From Cloacibacterium caeni (GTDB taxonomy: Bacteria; Bacteroidota; Bacteroidia; Flavobacteriales; Weeksellaceae), in the NCBI RefSeq assembly GCF_907163125.1, contig NZ_OU015319.1, forward strand, positions 2,046,001 through 2,110,000: a stretch of 64,000 nucleotides of DNA, given 5' to 3'. Shown piece by piece: positions 53,136 to 60,964 of this stretch (its first letter is position 1; every line of letters starts with the position of its first letter). The position numbers and the translations under genes are program-made. The notes below the pieces were generated by a model that did no database searches, had not been told where the DNA came from, and saw only the letters and a list, made by a program, of their open reading frames with translations.

Positions 53136-53894
53136 ATGGCAAAAGCACAAGTTAAAGACTTATTAGAAGCAGGCGTACACTTTGGTCACATGACTAGAAA
53201 GTGGAATCCTAATATGGCTCCATACATTTTCATGGAGAAAAACGGTATTCACATTATCGATTTGCATAAAACTGCAGTGAAACTAGATGAAGCTTGCAAC
53301 GCTTTAGAAAAAATTACTTCTGCAGGAAAAAAAGTTCTTTTCGTGGCTACTAAAAAACAAGCTAAAGAAGTAGTAGCAAAACACGCATCAGAACTTAACA
53401 TGCCTTACATCACTGAAAGATGGCCAGGTGGAATGTTAACTAACTTCGTTACAATCAGAAAAGCGGTTAAGAAAATGAACGCTATCGATAAAATGAAGAA
53501 AGATGGTACATTCGAAACTTTATCTAAAAAAGAAAGATTACAAGTAGACAGACAAAGAGCTAACTTAGAGAAGAACTTAGGTTCTATCGCTGACATGGTT
53601 AGACTTCCTTCTGCTGTATTCGTAGTAGATATCATGAGAGAACACATCGCTGTAACTGAAGCTAAAAAATTAGGTATTCCTGTATTTGGTATCGTAGATA
53701 CTAACTCAGATCCTAGAAAAGTAGACTTCGTAATTCCAGGAAACGATGATGCTTCTAAATCTATTGACATGATTCTTTCTGTAGTATCAGAATCTATCAA
53801 AGAAGGTCAATCTCAAAGAAAAGCTGATAAAGAAAAATCTAAAGAAGGTGAAAAAGTAACTGCTGATGCAGATAAAGACTTTGACGCTGAATAA
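53136..53894 (+). CDS. rpsB: 30S ribosomal protein S2
   Basis: A 252-residue protein with LLEAGVHFGHMTRKWNP, ERWPGGMLTNF and GIVDTNSDPRKVDFVIPGND. The C-terminus ends in an acidic-basic tail. tsf, its usual partner, does not follow; a terminator and the convergent trmB do. Confidence 0.97.
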   Translation: MAKAQVKDLLEAGVHFGHMTRKWNPNMAPYIFMEKNGIHIIDLHKTAVKLDEACNALEKITSAGKKVLFVATKKQAKEVVAKHASELNMPYITERWPGGMLTNFVTIRKAVKKMNAIDKMKKDGTFETLSKKERLQVDRQRANLEKNLGSIADMVRLPSAVFVVDIMREHIAVTEAKKLGIPVFGIVDTNSDPRKVDFVIPGNDDASKSIDMILSVVSESIKEGQSQRKADKEKSKEGEKVTADADKDFDAE

Positions 53895-53914
53895 TTTTTC
53901 GAAGATCAACAACA

Positions 53915-53947
53915 AAAAACTCTCAAGAAATTCTTGAGAGTTTTTTT
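53915..53947. terminator. rpsB terminator, shared with convergent trmB
   Basis: AAAAACTCTCAAGAA pairs with TTCTTGAGAGTTTTT around a single A, then more T. Confidence 0.9.
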
Positions 53948-54629
53948 ATTTTTGATTCAATCTAAATTTAATATAGGTAATGGTTTTGCCTTTAGCAGAA
54001 AATAATTCCTCATAATAAGTTTTTATTTCCCTTAGATAGAGAGTATCTGGTTCATATTCTGGCGCTCCATATATATCATGGTGAGCGGTTAGAATTTCGT
54101 GGCCATATCCTTGTAAAATCCCCAAAGTATAACCATGCAGAAACTCAGAATCTGTTTTCAAATGAATAATTGCGGAAGGTTTCAGAATTTTTTTGTAGCG
54201 ATTTAAAAAATCTGGATGGGTGAGTCTATGTTTCCCTCTTCTGTATTTAATCTGAGGGTCTGGAAAGGTAATCCAGATTTCATCAACTTCATTTTCATCA
54301 AAAAAGCAATCTATCAATTCTATTTGGGTGCGTAAAAAAGCTGCGTTATTTAAACCTTTTTCTACTGCTTCTTTTGCTCCAAACCAAAATCTTGCTCCTT
54401 TAATATCTACTCCGATAAAATTTTTCTCAGGAAAAGCTTTTGCCATTCCTACACTATACTCACCTTTACCACAACCAAGCTCTAGAACAATAGGATTGTC
54501 GTTTTTAAAAACCTTTTCTCTCCATTTGCCTTTGAGTTCAAAATTACCTAAAGCTTCTTCTCTAGTTGGTTGTATTACATTTGAAAGTCTTCTATTTTCT
54601 TCAAATCTTGCTATTTTATTCTTCCCCAC
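53946..54629 (-). CDS. trmB: tRNA (guanine-46-N7)-methyltransferase
   Basis: A 227-residue TrmB enzyme with the SAM loop VLELGCGKGEYSVGMA, FIGVDIKGAR and the substrate motif WITFPDPQIKYRRGKHRL. A fitting final segment, KITYIKFRL-like, closes the protein. Confidence 0.95.
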   Translation of the reverse strand: MGKNKIARFEENRRLSNVIQPTREEALGNFELKGKWREKVFKNDNPIVLELGCGKGEYSVGMAKAFPEKNFIGVDIKGARFWFGAKEAVEKGLNNAAFLRTQIELIDCFFDENEVDEIWITFPDPQIKYRRGKHRLTHPDFLNRYKKILKPSAIIHLKTDSEFLHGYTLGILQGYGHEILTAHHDIYGAPEYEPDTLYLREIKTYYEELFSAKGKTITYIKFRLNQK

Positions 54630-54648
54630 AAGTCAATTTTTAAGAAAG

Positions 54649-54656
54649 CAAAGATA
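54649..54656 (-). promoter_or_regulatory. -7 box for trmB
   Basis: TATCTTTG on the minus strand, exact TAnnTTTG match, 19 bases before the ATG. Confidence 0.55.
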
Positions 54657-54709
54657 TAATTATTTTAAATTTAATAAAAATTAGGAAGATGGAATTGCCC
54701 TATCATTGT

Positions 54710-55501
54710 TTAATTTAAAACTTCTTGAAGGTGAGAGTTGCGTAATCTTTTTTGATAAATAGGCAAATATTTTTCTATAGAGACTTTTACAGCCTCATAA
54801 TTAGCCACATCTAAATAAATTTTCAAATTATCAGAAGTATATACAAATTGCAGAAAATTATCAACTAAATGTACGGGAACTTTTAATCTGGTAAAATAAT
54901 CATCACCCAAATATGCTTTAATATTTTTAATGCCAATTTGCATTCTTTCATATTCTTGAAGGCGTTGTTTTTTCTTGGCTTGCCCAGAAATTACATCATA
55001 AAGACTCTCTAAACCAATGCTTAAACCACCATTCGCTAAGCTTGCAACAGGCGTTATTGGCGGAGTTCCATCGCCTTTTGGAGCTGGCAAACCTATTATT
55101 TTCGCTATTTCAAGAGAAGATTTTTTAGAATCTAAAGTACGAACATCTTTTCTAAGATTTCCTGTAGGTTTAAATCTACTCAAAATCACTTCTTGAATTT
55201 CTCTATAAGCCACTTCGAGTTCTATCAAATTTCGAGGATTTTCAAGCAATTGAGGAGTAATTTTGATGTCTTTTCGCTCCGAAACAATTGAGGTAAATCT
55301 TATTACATCTCCTACTTTTGCAGGAATTTTAAATTCTCCAGTGTAAGAAGTAAGATACGTTCTCTGTTCATTGAGATTGGTAACGTAAATCTGGTTGAGA
55401 TAGAAAGAAGATTTATCTCGCATAAATAGAGTTCCAGAAAAAGTTTGAGCGCTTATTGAAGTTAAAAACAGCAAACAGCTTAGTAATAAAATTCGCTTCA
55501 T
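54710..55501 (-). CDS. Exported protein with carboxypeptidase-like regulatory domain
   Basis: A 263-residue protein with a signal peptide (about 1-18), then a CarboxypepD_reg-like beta domain (about 19-100: YLTSYTGEFKIPAKVGDVIRF) as found at the N-terminus of many TonB receptors. The rest is helical and charged. No enzyme motif is seen; stand-alone proteins of this type are common in flavobacteria. Confidence 0.75.
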   Translation of the reverse strand: MKRILLLSCLLFLTSISAQTFSGTLFMRDKSSFYLNQIYVTNLNEQRTYLTSYTGEFKIPAKVGDVIRFTSIVSERKDIKITPQLLENPRNLIELEVAYREIQEVILSRFKPTGNLRKDVRTLDSKKSSLEIAKIIGLPAPKGDGTPPITPVASLANGGLSIGLESLYDVISGQAKKKQRLQEYERMQIGIKNIKAYLGDDYFTRLKVPVHLVDNFLQFVYTSDNLKIYLDVANYEAVKVSIEKYLPIYQKRLRNSHLQEVLN

Positions 55502-55511
55502 AAATATGGAG

Positions 55512-55519
55512 CAAAAATA
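55512..55519 (-). promoter_or_regulatory. -7 box for the carboxypeptidase-like gene
   Basis: TATTTTTG on the minus strand, exact match, 10 bases before the ATG. The rest of this 196-base gap is AT-rich with no other clear feature. Confidence 0.5.
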
Positions 55520-55697
55520 CTTTGTTTTTCGGACTAAATAAAACGTTGATAACTAAAATTATAGTTAAACTTCTATTAAACTTTTTTTTCAACTGTTAAT
55601 AATTGTTAGAAGAAACTCAAGGATTCTAAAAAAAATTAACATTCTGGGAATTTCGCTTTATTTTAAAGCAATTTAGAGAATTTTTTTTTGGAGAAAT

Positions 55698-57302
55698 TTA
55701 AAACTTACTGATGATTCCCCAATGAATTTTAGTGTCTTGGAATTTAAATGGATTATTAAATTCTTGTCCGTTGGAAATCTGAAAAGTCATCAAACCAATC
55801 GGTAATAAAAAATTAAAACCCAGTCCGAAACTATAGAGTTTAGAGGTAGTTTTCAATGAAGAATTTCTCACATTAGCCAATTGCCCGAAAACATCAAAAA
55901 ATGCTTGATTACTCACCAAATAACGATATTCTATTCCACCAAAAGCATAAAAATCGGTAAAAAGAGACTGTTCATTAAAACCTCGAAATGAATTATAACC
56001 ACCAATTCTGAAAAGTTCATTAGTAGTAATTTCTCCATCTGAATCCAGCATTGCAGATTCTGCTTTCACATTGAAATAATGATTTCCTTTGAGGTGAAAA
56101 TTACGCTCTGCAAAGAGAAAATAACGGGTTTGTTGAAAAGTTTTATCTAAATTTTGATAAAAAGAACTGAGTAAATCTGCCTCGCCAATAATTTTGGTTT
56201 TGTAAATAAAAAGCGGTTCTTCCGAAGTATCTGTAAATTCGTAAAAAGCTCCAATTCCTTTTTTGCTAAAGTCTTGTCCCGAAGTATAAGTGTCATCTAA
56301 AACCGAAGAAATCTCGAAATTTCCTCTCGCTCCAATTTTTTGTTTGGACGAGAGATGAAAATACAACGCTGGACGAAATTTCACATTGGCAAAAGTAGAA
56401 TCTTGACGGTAAATATTCATATTGAGATTCGTGCCGATGTTAGAACCAAAAAGATACGGAATATCGGCTTGTAAATCGAAGTTTTGTCCACTCTGTTGGT
56501 TTCTTTGCCAATACAAAGAAATGGTCTCAAAACTATTAAAAACGTTCTTCAGATTGAGATTAATGCTTCCTGTAAAAGTAAATTTCTTCTTATCATTATT
56601 CCCAAAACCGATAATCCCGTCAAAATTATTGGATTTTTTCTTCTGAAAAGTAAGGTAAATTTGCGTAGAATCTTTGGTGAAAAGGGTTTGCGGAGTTTTT
56701 TCTAGAACCAAAAAAGGATGGTTTTCTAACCGAGAATTGATTTTGAGCAGATTACCATCATCATACGTTTTTCCTACAAATTCTTTTTCTAAATTCTTCA
56801 CAAAGCGTTTCGGAACTTTGGTGAATCCTTGCAAAACAAAACCATTGATTACTCTTTTATCACCTTTAAAAATAGAGATTTCAACTTTCGGAACATCGTT
56901 TTCAAAGCCTAAAAATTGTGTTTTCACTCGGTTAAAAGCAAAACCTTCGTCTGTATATTTTTGATTGATGACTTGTTTAAGAGAATCTAGATTTTTGGCG
57001 AAAATTTCGGGTTTTGATTTTAAAAATTCTGCGGTTTCTGTCGAAAATTTCACTTTGGCTTCATAGAAATTTTTTCCTTTGTCAAAAACGATTTTTGTGA
57101 TTTTCTCTACTTTTTCAACGTTTAAAATTTTAGTGAAATAGTAATTGTTTTCCGCCAAAGAATCTAGAAATTTCACTGCAGAAAGTGAATCTCTTTTCAC
57201 GAATTCTTTTTGGGTTTGAACATCAATTAAGATGAATTTTTTCTGTTGGGATTTCAGAAAAAAAGGAAGAAAAATTAGGAATATGTACAGATTTTTTTTC
57301 AC
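55698..57302 (-). CDS. Omp85-family outer-membrane protein (BamA/TamA-like)
   Basis: A 534-residue protein read from the GTG at 57302 (MKKNLYIFLIFLPFFLKSQ), which gives a clean signal peptide; an earlier TTG adds four residues and spoils it. After about 50 residues a POTRA-like region follows (about 60-210), then a 16-strand-type barrel with the family motif FRIGGYNSFRGFNEQSLF. It probably inserts or exports outer-membrane components and is much shorter than BamA. The start codon lies in a dispersed TTGCGTGAAAAA repeat. Confidence 0.82.
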   Translation of the reverse strand: MKKNLYIFLIFLPFFLKSQQKKFILIDVQTQKEFVKRDSLSAVKFLDSLAENNYYFTKILNVEKVEKITKIVFDKGKNFYEAKVKFSTETAEFLKSKPEIFAKNLDSLKQVINQKYTDEGFAFNRVKTQFLGFENDVPKVEISIFKGDKRVINGFVLQGFTKVPKRFVKNLEKEFVGKTYDDGNLLKINSRLENHPFLVLEKTPQTLFTKDSTQIYLTFQKKKSNNFDGIIGFGNNDKKKFTFTGSINLNLKNVFNSFETISLYWQRNQQSGQNFDLQADIPYLFGSNIGTNLNMNIYRQDSTFANVKFRPALYFHLSSKQKIGARGNFEISSVLDDTYTSGQDFSKKGIGAFYEFTDTSEEPLFIYKTKIIGEADLLSSFYQNLDKTFQQTRYFLFAERNFHLKGNHYFNVKAESAMLDSDGEITTNELFRIGGYNSFRGFNEQSLFTDFYAFGGIEYRYLVSNQAFFDVFGQLANVRNSSLKTTSKLYSFGLGFNFLLPIGLMTFQISNGQEFNNPFKFQDTKIHWGIISKF

Positions 57303-57304
57303 GC

Positions 57305-57523
57305 AATGTCGCAAAGATGATTACGCAAAGAACGCAAATTTTTATTGAATTAGTATTTGGCAATCGCCACGAATGCACGAATAAACATTATAAAAATAAA
57401 ATTTAACTGCTTTTTAAAATTAAACTCTCGCTGATTTAGCAAATTTTGCTAATTGAAACTGTTAATAAATCAGCACAATCAGCGAAAAAAATCTATAAAT
57501 TTATTCGTGTATTCTTGGCAACC
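57305..57523. repeat. Nested inverted REP-like repeats
   Basis: The whole 220-base gap is repeat: GCAAAGATGATTACGCAAAG at the left, then GCCACGAATGCACGAATAAA facing TTTATTCGTGTATTCTTGGC, enclosing TCGCTGATTTAGCAAATTTT facing AATCAGCACAATCAGCGA. The same cores occur at 19392 (CACGAATGCAC) and 11425 (CGCTGATT). Confidence 0.8.
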
Positions 57524-58315
57524 TTAATCCATTTTATTATACTTCTTCATCAAATTTTCAAACGTTTTCTGAGGAAGAATCCATTTCAAAGGAACGCCAA
57601 TTTTCTGCCCGAACTTCCCGAAATAATAATGTGCTTTCCAAGATTTTTTTTCTAATAATTTTTCGATGTAAAGTGCCACTTCCAAAGGTTCGGTTCCTTC
57701 GTCAACGTGAGCGTTCATTAAAGAATATACCTTGTCAAAAACGTTTTTATACGATTCTGAAACTTGAGTTTTCACTCTATTTTCTGCAATTTTGGTTTTA
57801 ATATCTCCCAAATGTAAACTGCAAACCTCTACATTCCATTGATAGACTTCGTAACGCATTGCTTCTACCACTTTATCCAGTGCAGATTTTGAAGCCGAAT
57901 AAAATCCACGAAACGGAAGTCCCATTTCACTACCAATACTCGAAATATTGATTATTTTTCCGAATTTTTGTTCACGCATTTTTGGCATTACTGCGCTCAT
58001 CATTTGCACAGCTCCTACTAAATTTAGGTTAAACAATTCTGTGATATTTTCTTTGGTAGAATCTTCTACAGCGCCTACCATTCCCATTCCTGCATTGTTG
58101 ATGAGCACATCTATTCTGCTTTCGGTTTTTAGAATTTCTGAAATCGCAGCTTGAACTTGTGTGTTATCAGTAATATCGGTTGGAATCGAAGTAAAATATT
58201 GATTTTCCACATTTTTTCGACTTAAGCCAAAAACTTTATGTCCTTTTTCTCCGAAATATTCAGCGAGTGTAAAACCAATTCCTGTGGAAGTTCCTGTTAT
58301 TATTATTGTCATCAA
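57524..58315 (-). CDS. Short-chain dehydrogenase/reductase
   Basis: A 263-residue SDR with the cofactor motif TGTSTGIG (about 8-15), NNAGMG, and catalytic S, Y and K in ISSIGS and YSASKSALDK. The substrate is unknown. The second methionine may be the true start. Both flanks are REP-like repeats. Confidence 0.88.
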   Translation of the reverse strand: MMTIIITGTSTGIGFTLAEYFGEKGHKVFGLSRKNVENQYFTSIPTDITDNTQVQAAISEILKTESRIDVLINNAGMGMVGAVEDSTKENITELFNLNLVGAVQMMSAVMPKMREQKFGKIINISSIGSEMGLPFRGFYSASKSALDKVVEAMRYEVYQWNVEVCSLHLGDIKTKIAENRVKTQVSESYKNVFDKVYSLMNAHVDEGTEPLEVALYIEKLLEKKSWKAHYYFGKFGQKIGVPLKWILPQKTFENLMKKYNKMD

Positions 58316-58324
58316 TTTTGTTCG

Positions 58325-58452
58325 TTTTTATATCACAAAGTTCTCAAAGCATTTCACAAAGTTCACTAATTTTAGATTATTGAGACGCTTTGCTTTTTGA
58401 AGAGAAATATTAAAAACCTTTGTGCTCTCCGTGCAAAACTCTGTGAACTCTA
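58325..58452. repeat. CACAAAGTTC repeat with inverted partner
   Basis: Units CACAAAGTTCTCAAAGC and CACAAAGTTCAC (58334-58366) face CTTTGTGCTCTCCGTG and CTCTGTGAACTC (58421-58450). It fills the gap between aroA and the SDR gene and is of the same style as the other dispersed palindromes. Confidence 0.7.
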
Positions 58453-58454
58453 TG

Positions 58455-59711
58455 TTACAACTTCTCTGTAATTTCAAAAAAATCCCTCCAAAAATCTGGA
58501 TAAGATTTTTCTACCACATCTTCGTTTTGTATGTCTAATTCTTTTACCAAAGCAAACGGCGCAAAACTCATCGCCATTCTGTGATCATTGTACGTGGCAA
58601 TAGAAATATCATTTTTTTGTTCAAAAAATTCTAAAGATTTGATGGAATTTTCGGAAATTTCTGTTTTGCAACCAATTTTTTCTAATTCGTTTTGAAGTGC
58701 GACTAGTCTATCTGTTTCTTTCACTTTCAAAGTTCCTAAACCTGAAATTTCAAAAGGCAATTTCAGTGCAACACAAGTCACACAAACCGTTTGTGCAATA
58801 TCTGGACAATCATTCATATCCAAAACGAATTTTTCTGGATATTGAAAATGAGTATCTGGAAGTAATGTAATTTTATTCTCTCCTGCGTCAGAAATGGTAT
58901 TTACTCCAAAAAATTTCAAATAAATTTCTTTTAAAGCTGAATCTCCTTGTAATGAATGAGCATAAAAACTCTTGAGATGTATTTTTTTCTTACCAATCGC
59001 CACCAAAGAATAAAAATAAGAAGCAGAACTCCAATCACTTTCTACGGTGTAATGCTTAATCTTAGAAGAGTGATAATGCCTATCTAATTTTTGATTCGAT
59101 AAAGACGACTCCGCACTTAATATTTTTATAGTATTTCCTTCAAAACGTGTTTCAATTCCAATGTCTTTTAAGATTTTAAGTGTCATTTTAATATAGGAAC
59201 GAGAGGTAATTTCGCCTTGCAAATCTATTTCTAAACCGTTTTCCAGACTAGCGCCAATTAACAAAAGCGAAGTAATAAACTGTGAAGAAATATTGGCAGG
59301 AATTTTTACAAAATTCTTCTCAATTTTCTTTCCTTGAATTTCTATAGGCGGAAAACCTTCATTTTCCAGATAATTAATTTCCGCGCCTAATTCTCTTAAT
59401 GCGTCAACCAATGGTTTTATGGGTCTTTGCTTCATCCTTTCCGAACCCGTAAGAATGGTTTTTCTTCCTTCTTGAATGGCATAAAATGAGGTCAAAAAAC
59501 GCATTGCCGTTCCGGCGTGATGAATATCTACCGTTTCAGCATCTTCGTTCAGTGCTTTTTGTAAAAGTTGAGTATCTTGGCTATTTGAAAGGTTTTCTAT
59601 TTTTAAATCTCCGAATAATTTTCCCAAAATAAGCAAACGATTCGAGATGCTTTTCGAACCTGTTATGGAAATGGTTTTTCCGTCTAAAAGATGTGATTTT
59701 GAAATTTTCAT
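58455..59711 (-). CDS. aroA: 3-phosphoshikimate 1-carboxyvinyltransferase (EPSP synthase)
   Basis: A 418-residue enzyme of the shikimate pathway. It has SKSISNRLLILGKL near the start, HAGTAMRFLTSF, SERMKQRPIKPLVDALRELG, LKVKETDRL and YNDHRMAMSFA. The GTAMR form is seen in place of the GNAGT-MR loop, and only some class II enzymes deviate there. No other aro genes are adjacent. Confidence 0.93.
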   Translation of the reverse strand: MKISKSHLLDGKTISITGSKSISNRLLILGKLFGDLKIENLSNSQDTQLLQKALNEDAETVDIHHAGTAMRFLTSFYAIQEGRKTILTGSERMKQRPIKPLVDALRELGAEINYLENEGFPPIEIQGKKIEKNFVKIPANISSQFITSLLLIGASLENGLEIDLQGEITSRSYIKMTLKILKDIGIETRFEGNTIKILSAESSLSNQKLDRHYHSSKIKHYTVESDWSSASYFYSLVAIGKKKIHLKSFYAHSLQGDSALKEIYLKFFGVNTISDAGENKITLLPDTHFQYPEKFVLDMNDCPDIAQTVCVTCVALKLPFEISGLGTLKVKETDRLVALQNELEKIGCKTEISENSIKSLEFFEQKNDISIATYNDHRMAMSFAPFALVKELDIQNEDVVEKSYPDFWRDFFEITEKL

Positions 59712-59807
59712 AATTTATAGAAATGCTAAATTATAAGGAAATTTAATCAAATGCAATTATATGATGTTCGAATTTTAAAATTTCTTACTTTTATAAAAAT
59801 TTAGATT

Positions 59808-60101
59808 ATGAATTTAATTTTTGAAAATCATAAAAACGGAAACGGAGGCTTTATTTCTCTTAAAAATGAAAGCGAAGAAATCGGGAGGCTGACTTATACA
59901 ATTCAGCCAGAGAAAAACACACTGATTATTTCTTATGTAATGGTTTTTCCTAAATTCGAGGGAATGGGAATGGGGAAAAAACTCGTAGAAAAAGGCATAG
60001 AGTTTTCGAGAGAAAACGATTGGACTATTGTTCCGCATTGTTCTTATGCTCGTTCTGTAATGCTTAGAATGAAAGATATAGAAGATGTATTTCCTCAATA
60101 A
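59808..60101 (+). CDS. Small GNAT-like N-acetyltransferase (YidJ/Gcn5-type)
   Basis: A 97-residue protein of the short GNAT class. FEGMGMGKKLVEKGIEFSRE supplies the acetyl-CoA pyrophosphate loop, and VPHCSYARSVM is the family's conserved C-terminal segment. The acceptor is unknown. Confidence 0.82.
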   Translation: MNLIFENHKNGNGGFISLKNESEEIGRLTYTIQPEKNTLIISYVMVFPKFEGMGMGKKLVEKGIEFSRENDWTIVPHCSYARSVMLRMKDIEDVFPQ

Positions 60102-60131
60102 GAAAGCCGCAAAATTTGCGGCTTTCTTATT
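60097..60131. terminator. Bidirectional terminator between GNAT gene and yebC
   Basis: AATAAGAAAGCCGCAAA pairs perfectly with TTTGCGGCTTTCTTATT around a single A. Confidence 0.9.
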
Positions 60132-60132
60132 T

Positions 60133-60873
60133 TTATAGAGAATTCATCAGTTCATCTGTAATTTCCATATTGTGGTAAACGTTTTGCACATCATCATCAT
60201 CTTCGAAACGTTCTAGCATTTTCATATTGGCTTTGAACTGTTCTTCGTTTACTTCTTTGGTATTATTTGCTATTCTTTGTAGTTCCGCACTTTTAGCTTC
60301 TATTCCAAGCTCATCTAATTTATGAGACATAGAACCAAAATCTTCAAATGCAGTGGTAATCATCACTTCTTCTTCATCGCTATCAATTTCTTCTGCACCT
60401 CCATCAATCATTTCCATCTCGAAATCTTCCCAATCCATTTTGATTAAAGATTTATCTATGGTGAAAATTCCTTTTCTGTCAAAGATGAAAGCTAACTCTC
60501 CGTTCTTACCTAAATTACCATCAAATTTATTGAAAATTGCTCTTACGTTTGCAACCGTTCTGGTAGAGTTATTGGTTGTACATTCTACAAAGAAAGCTAC
60601 ACCACCTTGTCCATAACCTTCATAAGTAACTTCATCATAATGTTCTGCATCTGCACCAGAAGCTTTCTTAATCGCTCTTTCTACATTGTCTTTAGGCATA
60701 TTTGCCCCTTTTGCATTTTGGATACATCTTCTAAGAGCAGGGTTAGAATCTGGATCTGGACCGCCAGCTTTTACTGCAATAGCGATATCTTTCCCAATTT
60801 TAGAAAACGTTTTGGCCATTTTATCCCAACGAGCCATTTTTGAAGCTTTTCTATATTCGAATGCGCGTCCCAT
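60133..60873 (-). CDS. yebC: YebC/PmpR-family protein
   Basis: A 246-residue protein read from the ATG at 60873 (MGRAFEYRKASKMARWDKMA). YebC proteins are known as transcription regulators, and some members relieve ribosome stalling. Signatures: GGPDPDSNPALRRCIQNAKGANMPKDN and YEGYGQGGVAFFVE. The acidic region (about 165-180) is typical. Confidence 0.93.
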   Translation of the reverse strand: MGRAFEYRKASKMARWDKMAKTFSKIGKDIAIAVKAGGPDPDSNPALRRCIQNAKGANMPKDNVERAIKKASGADAEHYDEVTYEGYGQGGVAFFVECTTNNSTRTVANVRAIFNKFDGNLGKNGELAFIFDRKGIFTIDKSLIKMDWEDFEMEMIDGGAEEIDSDEEEVMITTAFEDFGSMSHKLDELGIEAKSAELQRIANNTKEVNEEQFKANMKMLERFEDDDDVQNVYHNMEITDELMNSL

Positions 60874-60892
60874 AATTATAAATTTACGAATG

Positions 60893-60900
60893 CAAAAATA
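60893..60900 (-). promoter_or_regulatory. -7 box for yebC
   Basis: TATTTTTG on the minus strand, exact match, 19 bases before the ATG. Confidence 0.55.
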
Positions 60901-60913
60901 CAAAATTTAGTGC

Positions 60914-60940
60914 AAAAAAACACCCCCAAAATTGAGGGTG
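60914..60940 (-). terminator. Terminator of the OmpA-family gene
   Basis: On the minus strand CACCCTCAA pairs with TTGGGGGTG (one G-T pair), then a run of seven T. Confidence 0.8.
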
Positions 60941-60964
60941 CTTATTATTTTGAAAAATAATTAA

